A DNA stretch of 56,515 nucleotides from Pseudobacter sp. (GTDB lineage Bacteria; Bacteroidota; Bacteroidia; Chitinophagales; Chitinophagaceae): positions 1 to 56,515 of the forward strand of contig JAFIGX010000002.1 of assembly GCA_017849455.1 (NCBI GenBank). Reading direction: 5' to 3'. Below the pieces are notes generated by a model, which did not search any database, was not told the DNA's origin, and saw only the letters and a list, made by a program, of their open reading frames with translations. Made by a program: the position numbers and the translations under genes. Positions 52,471 through 56,515 of the stretch are shown here, piece by piece (position 1 is the first letter of the stretch; each line of letters opens with the position of its first letter).

Positions 52471-53244
52471 ATGTTGTATGCAGTTTGTTGCGTTCCTGTA
52501 AGTCCGCTAAGGGCTGAAAGCAGTCACAGGAGCGAAATGGTGAGCCAGTTGTTAATGGGAGAATATGGCAGTGTCATGGAAGAAAAGAAAGATTTTATCA
52601 GGATCGCGCATTCGTATGATGGGTATGAAGGCTGGATACAACGCAGCCAGGTAGCGATCGTGGATACATTGCCGGCAGATGCGAACGGTAAAGTGCTGGT
52701 GGGGGACTGGGTCGACAAGGTAGCTGTCAACGGTTCCGATGCCTGGATACCGATGGGAGCGCCCCTGATCGGGCCTGCGCACCAGGATATCGTAATCGGA
52801 CCGTACAAGTTGAGGTACCATGCCGCCAGTCCATGGAATGCGGCCAGTGCATCACCTTCAACAGAGGCTATTACGGTCAGGGTCATGCGATATTTGAATA
52901 CGCCCTATCTCTGGGGAGGGCGCTCGGTATTCGGGATCGATTGCAGCGGGTTTACCCAATCCATCTTCCGTTTTTTCAATAAGCCATTGTTGCGTGACGC
53001 CTGGCAGCAGGCCACGCAGGGTGAAGTGATCGGCTTTTTACAGGAAGCGCGTTGCAGCGACCTGGCATTTTTCGATAATGAGGAAGGCCGCATAACACAT
53101 GTAGGCATTTTGCTCGATGAACATCGCATTATCCATGCGTCGGGGAAAGTGCGGATCGACCCGATCGACAATGCGGGCATCGTGAACTCGGATACAGGGG
53201 AACGAACGCATAAACTCCGGGTACTGAAGCGATATTTTGAATGA
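52471..53244 (+). CDS. NlpC/P60 (C40) cysteine peptidase with SH3 domains
   Basis: Predicted 257 residues, no export signal. N-terminal bacterial SH3 domains: the first starts at MLYAVCCVPVSPLRAESSHRSEMVSQLLMGE, the second at about 85-118. The C-terminal NlpC/P60 domain has catalytic Cys158 (GIDCSGFTQ), His210 (THVGILLD) and His222 (IIHASGK). The architecture equals dipeptidyl-peptidase VI of gamma-D-Glu-L-diamino acid type, which degrades peptidoglycan peptides in the cytosol (recycling). Complete. Ends 2 bp before the convergent TSUP gene. Confidence 0.93.
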   Translation: MLYAVCCVPVSPLRAESSHRSEMVSQLLMGEYGSVMEEKKDFIRIAHSYDGYEGWIQRSQVAIVDTLPADANGKVLVGDWVDKVAVNGSDAWIPMGAPLIGPAHQDIVIGPYKLRYHAASPWNAASASPSTEAITVRVMRYLNTPYLWGGRSVFGIDCSGFTQSIFRFFNKPLLRDAWQQATQGEVIGFLQEARCSDLAFFDNEEGRITHVGILLDEHRIIHASGKVRIDPIDNAGIVNSDTGERTHKLRVLKRYFE

Positions 53245-53246
53245 CC

Positions 53247-53684
53247 TTAGAAGATCGCTTTGATCCACTTGAAGATCAATTTATCCCAATCCAGCAATTT
53301 AAAGGCAGTGTACAGCATGATCACGGCAAAGATCTTTTTCAGTATGTCTTTATCGATCCTCACCGCCATGCTGCTACCCAGGTAACCTCCCACTACAAAA
53401 CCTGCGGCAAGCAGGCCGATCACGCGGAGATCGAGCGGGGTGCCCACCTTCCTGCATTCCTGGTAATAATTCAGGAAAGCGAGCGCTGCTACCGGCAGGC
53501 TCAGCACTCCCAGTGAAGTGCCCTGTGCCTGGTGTTGGGAATAGTGCAGGAAAAATACCAGGGCCGGCACCATGATCACACCGCCGCCGACACCGATGAG
53601 GCCGCTGAGGATGCCGGCCGACAGGCCGATCACGGCAATGATGATGATTTCCTGGGTTGCCATATTGCGTGGTTGAAGGTTCAT
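53247..53684 (-). CDS. Half-size TSUP (TauE/SafE-like) membrane protein
   Basis: Predicted 145 residues with four helices, about half the length of usual TauE/SafE proteins. [24 protein letters not shown] is the TSUP repeat motif and appears once; [20 protein letters not shown] follows. It must dimerise to make a full transporter of sulfonate/sulfite-like anions (inference). Its ATG overlaps the TGA of ppa in an ATGA junction, which fixes this start and implies translational coupling. Confidence 0.88.
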   Translation of the reverse strand: MNLQPRNMATQEIIIIAVIGLSAGILSGLIGVGGGVIMVPALVFFLHYSQHQAQGTSLGVLSLPVAALAFLNYYQECRKVGTPLDLRVIGLLAAGFVVGGYLGSSMAVRIDKDILKKIFAVIMLYTAFKLLDWDKLIFKWIKAIF

Positions 53685-54223
53685 TTCCGGAAAGTTTCCT
53701 TGTAGAGATTTATTGCATCCTCCACTACTTTGAGCGCAGTTGTTTTATCGCCGAATTCCTCTACTACCACCGTTTTATTTTCCAGTTTCTTATATTCTTC
53801 AAAGAAATGGCGCAGCTCATCGAAGAAATGGCGGGGCAGTTCTTCCATATTGTTGTAATGGTTAACACCGGGGTCATGGGCGGCTACGGCGATGATTTTA
53901 TCGTCGGCATCTCCGCTGTCCACCATCTGCATCACGCCCAACACTTTTGCTTCCATCAGGCAGAGGGCCTGAACGGGAAGGGAGGTGATCACGAGGATAT
54001 CGAGCGGGTCTTTATCGTCGCCGAAAGTTTGCGGGATGAACCCATAATTACAGGGATAATAGAAGGAGGAATAGATCACACGGTCGAGTTTGAGCAGACC
54101 GCTTTCCTTGTCGATCTCATATTTGGCGCGGGAGCCTTGTGGAATTTCTATCACTGTATTGACCAAACGAGGGGCATGATCACCATAGGGAACGCCATGC
54201 CAGGGATGGGAGACTGTTATCAT
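53681..54223 (-). CDS. ppa: Inorganic pyrophosphatase, family I
   Basis: A 180-residue soluble enzyme that hydrolyses pyrophosphate to drive biosynthesis. Family I motifs: [48 protein letters not shown] and the metal-binding [15 protein letters not shown]. Full length for a bacterial form. Followed by the TSUP gene with a 4-nt ATGA overlap. A TAGGTTTG -7 box lies 21 nt upstream of the ATG. Confidence 0.96.
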   Translation of the reverse strand: MITVSHPWHGVPYGDHAPRLVNTVIEIPQGSRAKYEIDKESGLLKLDRVIYSSFYYPCNYGFIPQTFGDDKDPLDILVITSLPVQALCLMEAKVLGVMQMVDSGDADDKIIAVAAHDPGVNHYNNMEELPRHFFDELRHFFEEYKKLENKTVVVEEFGDKTTALKVVEDAINLYKETFRK

Positions 54224-54244
54224 ACTTCTTCCAATTAATTTTTA

Positions 54245-54252
54245 CAAACCTA
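54245..54252 (-). promoter_or_regulatory. -7 box TAGGTTTG of ppa
   Basis: Exact TAnnTTTG match on the minus strand, 21 nt before the ATG at 54223; predicts a leader of about 15 nt. Confidence 0.5.
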
Positions 54253-54281
54253 GTACAAAGAATTGAAGTCGATGGATGAAA

Positions 54282-54360
54282 TGGTTGAAAAGTTAATAGG
54301 TTGACAGGTTAATAAGTGCTTCCCTGTGTTTTAGTAACTCCCCTGTCAACTATTTGATTA
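54282..54360. repeat. Octamer-family element O4, right arm incomplete
   Basis: Left side carries several octamer-like units (ggttgaaa, agttaata, ggttgaca, ggttaata) ending aagtgcttccc. The right side keeps only cctgtcaactat, which runs into the crcB stop codon (54350-54352). One arm seems to be shortened by the gene end or decayed. Confidence 0.65.
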
Positions 54361-54724
54361 TCACCAATCCCAACCAGGTGGCCAGAATGCCCAATACCAC
54401 ACTGGCTGCGGTATACAGGACGAAATAGAAGAGATGGCCGGTCCTCAGCAGGTTGATATTTTCGAGCGCGAAAGAAGAGAAGGTGGTGAAGCCGCCGCAA
54501 AGGCCGGTGGTGAGCAGTAGCCGCCATTCAGTATTGATCAGGGCGCCTTTTTCAGCGAAGCCGGAAAAAAGCCCGATCAGGAAACAACCGGCAATATTCA
54601 CGAGGAAAGTACCCAAAGGGAAGGGATGGGGGTACCATTCATAAATATATTTCTGGCAGAGGAACCGGGCGATACTGCCGATGCCGCCGCCCAATCCCAC
54701 CAGTAAGATATTTTTCAGCAACAT
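54350..54724 (-). CDS. crcB: Fluoride ion channel CrcB (Fluc)
   Basis: A 124-residue, four-helix dual-topology channel that expels toxic fluoride. LVGLGGGIGSIARF, TFLVNIAGCFLIG and the signature GLCGGFTTFSSF (pore Phe and central Na+ site) are intact. Start ATG 54724 is chosen; the longer frame overlaps the upstream lipoprotein gene. The two genes are 2 bp apart and so probably coupled. The stop codon lies in octamer element O4. Confidence 0.95.
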   Translation of the reverse strand: MLLKNILLVGLGGGIGSIARFLCQKYIYEWYPHPFPLGTFLVNIAGCFLIGLFSGFAEKGALINTEWRLLLTTGLCGGFTTFSSFALENINLLRTGHLFYFVLYTAASVVLGILATWLGLVIIK

Positions 54725-54726
54725 GA

Positions 54727-55137
54727 TCAGTGATTCCAGCGATGAATATGTTTCAGGTCGATAAGCCATTCATCCCTGACCTTTACGATATTGATCACCG
54801 TTGTATCCTTTTGTTTATAGCTATTGGTAAAAACGTAATTCACGACGGAATCGTTCTCGTTCTCGATCTTCACGGGGCGGATCTGCGCATTGCGGTATTC
54901 ATGCCGTTCTTCGGTGCTCAGTTTGTCGTAGGTATTTTCTTTCCACGTAGTATCGAGCATATACAAGTTCGTGGAATCCTTCAGGAGATAGAACCTTGCT
55001 TTTTCGATATCACCGTCGAGCGAGGCGCGGATGAATTCACGGCCTGCATCCTGGGCATCTGCTGCCTTTTGGTAGGAGGGCTTTTGGTTACAGGCCCAGC
55101 AACTGACAGTTAACAGTGGTAATAGAAGATATTTCAT
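54727..55137 (-). CDS. DUF4878-like lipoprotein
   Basis: Predicted 136 residues from ATG 55137, which a leaderless promoter supports. Lipobox VSCWAC (Cys16). The domain starts DAGREFIRASLDGDIEKARFYLLKDSTN and ends VVNYVFTNSYKQKDTTVINIVKVRDEWLIDLKHIH, a cone-shaped alpha+beta (NTF2/lumazine-binding-like, DUF4878) fold. Function unknown. Directly upstream of crcB (2 bp), so it shares its mRNA; a link to fluoride is not established. Confidence 0.8.
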   Translation of the reverse strand: MKYLLLPLLTVSCWACNQKPSYQKAADAQDAGREFIRASLDGDIEKARFYLLKDSTNLYMLDTTWKENTYDKLSTEERHEYRNAQIRPVKIENENDSVVNYVFTNSYKQKDTTVINIVKVRDEWLIDLKHIHRWNH

Positions 55138-55142
55138 GCGAA

Positions 55143-55150
55143 CAAAGATA
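55143..55150 (-). promoter_or_regulatory. -7 box TATCTTTG of the lipoprotein-crcB operon, leaderless
   Basis: Exact TAnnTTTG match on the minus strand, 5 nt before the ATG at 55137. The first three bases of octamer palindrome O6 overlap the box (55148-55150), so the repeat supplies part of the promoter. Confidence 0.55.
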
Positions 55151-55211
55151 AGTTGAAAAGTTAAGAAGGGGACCGGAATCCGGGGACTGCCTTCTCGACC
55201 TTTCAACTCAT
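55148..55211. repeat. Octamer-family palindrome O6
   Basis: Left arm 55148-55169 and right arm 55190-55211 match at 18 of 22 positions. Shorter and more degenerate than O1-O3. Centre: ggaccggaatccggggactg, again ggacc-N7-gggga. Lies between phoH (stop 55219) and the promoter of the lipoprotein-crcB operon, overlapping its -7 box. Confidence 0.7.
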
Positions 55212-55218
55212 AAATTTT

Positions 55219-56256
55219 TCAGCTCTCAGTAGGCTTATCATCCTGTTTGGGACGATGGTTTCGCCAGCCGTTATGGTTGGTGGAAGGTTGCTGATCGCCT
55301 TCTTTTTCCCTTTCCCTGTCGTAAGCCTTGATGATGGCCTTTACCAGGCGGTGGCGCACTACGTCTTCTTCATCCAGTTCGATATGGGCGATGCCATCGA
55401 TATTTTTGAGGATGCGCACGGCTTTTTCGAGGCCACTGCGCTGGTTCTTCGGTAGGTCGATCTGTGAAAGGTCGCCGGTGATGATGGCCTTGGCATTGGA
55501 GCCGATACGTGTCAGGAACATCTTGATCTGCAGGTCTGTGGCGTTCTGCGCTTCATCGAGGATGATGAAGGCATTATCGAGTGTACGGCCACGCATATAG
55601 GCCAGGGGAGCGATCTCGATCACCCTCGTGCTCATATAATAGCCAAGTTTATCGGCCGGGATCATATCATCGAGCGCATCGTAGAGCGGGCGCAGATAGG
55701 GATCGATCTTTTCCTTCAGGTCGCCGGGCAGGAAACCGAGGCTTTCGCCGGCTTCCACGGCAGGGCGGGTGAGGATGATCTTCTTCACCATCTTATTTTT
55801 CAGCGCCCTTACGGCGAGTGCAACGGCGGTATAGGTTTTACCGGTACCGGCCGGGCCGATCGCAAAAACGATATCATTTCTTTCTGCCTGTTGAACCAGC
55901 CGCTTCTGGTTGGCCGTTCTGGCGCGTACTGTTTTGCCGTTAGGCCCGAAGACGAGGATATCGTTCGGGTTACGGTCCACGAAATGATCTATGGTCTCTG
56001 CATCGTCACCACCGAGGATCTGCTCGAAGTAGTTCTCACTCATGTGGCCGTTACGCTCCAGGTATTGAACGATGAGCTCAATTTTTTCCTTGGCATTTTC
56101 GACCTGTTCAGGAGAGCCGCTTAATTTGAGTTGAGTGCCCCTTGAGAGGATCTTCAGGAGGGGAAACTTTTTTTTGAGGATATCTAACTTGCCATTGTTT
56201 ACACCGAAAAACTCGATAGGGTTAACGGTCTCAAGGTTGATGATAGTGTCTGTCAA
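55219..56256 (-). CDS. phoH: PhoH-family ATPase (TTG start)
   Basis: Predicted 345 residues. The start is TTG at 56256, preceded by gaagagaa (purine-rich SD); no ATG occurs before residue 72. N-terminal KH-like part 1-95 (LSRGTQLKLSGSPEQVENA), then the PhoH P-loop domain: Walker A GPAGTGKT at 134-141, VKKIILTRPAVEAGESLGFLPGDL, Walker B FIILDEAQN, and the arginine-finger region TGDLSQIDLPKNQRSGL. The charged C-terminal tail is dispensable-looking. An RNA-related ATPase, function not settled in most species. Complete. Confidence 0.93.
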   Translation of the reverse strand: MTDTIINLETVNPIEFFGVNNGKLDILKKKFPLLKILSRGTQLKLSGSPEQVENAKEKIELIVQYLERNGHMSENYFEQILGGDDAETIDHFVDRNPNDILVFGPNGKTVRARTANQKRLVQQAERNDIVFAIGPAGTGKTYTAVALAVRALKNKMVKKIILTRPAVEAGESLGFLPGDLKEKIDPYLRPLYDALDDMIPADKLGYYMSTRVIEIAPLAYMRGRTLDNAFIILDEAQNATDLQIKMFLTRIGSNAKAIITGDLSQIDLPKNQRSGLEKAVRILKNIDGIAHIELDEEDVVRHRLVKAIIKAYDREREKEGDQQPSTNHNGWRNHRPKQDDKPTES

Positions 56257-56515
56257 TTCTCTTCAGATTTAAGTTCACAAAAGCGGTACCAGTCTGTTGG
56301 TACTGCTAACCCGTCCATCTATTTCAAATATAATTATTCAAAACAGATTCTTTACAAAGTTAATTATTCACAGGTTGTGGAAAAGCGGGATGTGGCTGCA
56401 ATTTTTAGTTAAGAATTATTTTGCTAAAACTAATCGTTTGAAAAATCATTTGATCATGTTGTGCTTTAAGTTATTATGAATTATAACAAACAACAGGCCA
56501 TTTTGTTGCGTGTGA
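56257..56515. other. AT-rich right-end intergenic region
   Basis: About 260 bp upstream of phoH to the window edge, with low GC and no acceptable gene. A 60-codon open frame is of low-complexity composition. It should hold the phoH promoter and perhaps that of a gene beyond the window. Confidence 0.4.

Noticed and set aside
55138..55218. Fluoride riboswitch for the crcB operon
   Set aside because: The operon promoter is predicted leaderless and the upstream region is octamer repeat DNA without the fluoride aptamer layout.

Overview
The window looks like a chromosomal segment of a Bacteroidota bacterium, most probably of the family Chitinophagaceae. The reasons are the lineage-typical gene set (DUF4197, DUF2911, DUF4397, DUF4382, an LVIVD lipoprotein, sigma/anti-sigma pairs with a beta-barrel partner, the folK-deoxynucleoside kinase pair, an SSS symporter, a half-size TSUP protein), Bacteroidota-style -7 boxes (TAnnTTTG) in front of many genes, weak Shine-Dalgarno use, and GC near 50%. 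No phage, plasmid, IS element or CRISPR array is visible. Genus assignment is not possible by eye.

Layout. 1-8950: FKBP isomerase, CxxS thioredoxin-like lipoprotein, thioesterase, DUF4197 protein, RlmK-like rRNA methyltransferase, an unknown secreted protein, an isoprenylcysteine-methyltransferase-like membrane enzyme, a PAS sensor kinase and an ABC-F ATPase. 8989-15502: an AT-rich ankyrin protein, M28 peptidase, J-domain membrane protein, polysaccharide deacetylase, DUF4397 lipoprotein, MgtC-like protein and a possible small basic protein. 15661-26867: gcvP, a sterol-desaturase-family hydroxylase with the relic of a second copy beside it, YkgJ-type protein, MFS transporter, deoxynucleoside kinase, folK, SppA, an orphan ABC-2 permease, an SRPBCC protein and a DUF2911 protein. 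26984-33257: a coiled-coil lipoprotein, bioA, then an ECF sigma factor operon. 33304-43751: queG, a small membrane protein, an SSS symporter, a degenerate class C beta-lactamase-fold protein, clpB, a DsbA-like protein lacking its first cysteine, an outer-membrane barrel protein and a DUF72 protein. 44072-56256: a tRNA-like gene, a second sterol desaturase, a small CarboxypepD_reg-like protein with an operator-like palindrome upstream, DUF4382 lipoprotein, DoxX, a conserved TIM-barrel-like protein, M61 peptidase, guanine deaminase, a second ECF sigma/membrane-protein pair, an NlpC/P60 peptidase, ppa-TSUP, a lipoprotein-crcB pair and phoH.

Most genes are ordinary metabolism, envelope and stress functions in short transcription units. 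The most system-like locus is 29158-33257: an ECF sigma factor, overlapping a protein that has a cytoplasmic sigma-binding-like head, one inner-membrane helix, a long disordered linker and a C-terminal barrel-like domain, followed by a beta-propeller lipoprotein and a small barrel-like protein. It reads as an envelope-spanning signalling module.

Three signals outside the genes stand out. First, intergenic palindromes are built from degenerate tandem units of 7, 8 or 9 bp; the 8-bp family shares a conserved core and sits at gene 3' ends. Second, at least eight genes have a TAnnTTTG box ending only 4-8 nt before the start codon, which predicts leaderless mRNAs and corrects several starts. Third, a tRNA-Cys-like cloverleaf with an abnormal anticodon loop lies 6 nt behind a desaturase gene and is followed by two related hairpins.
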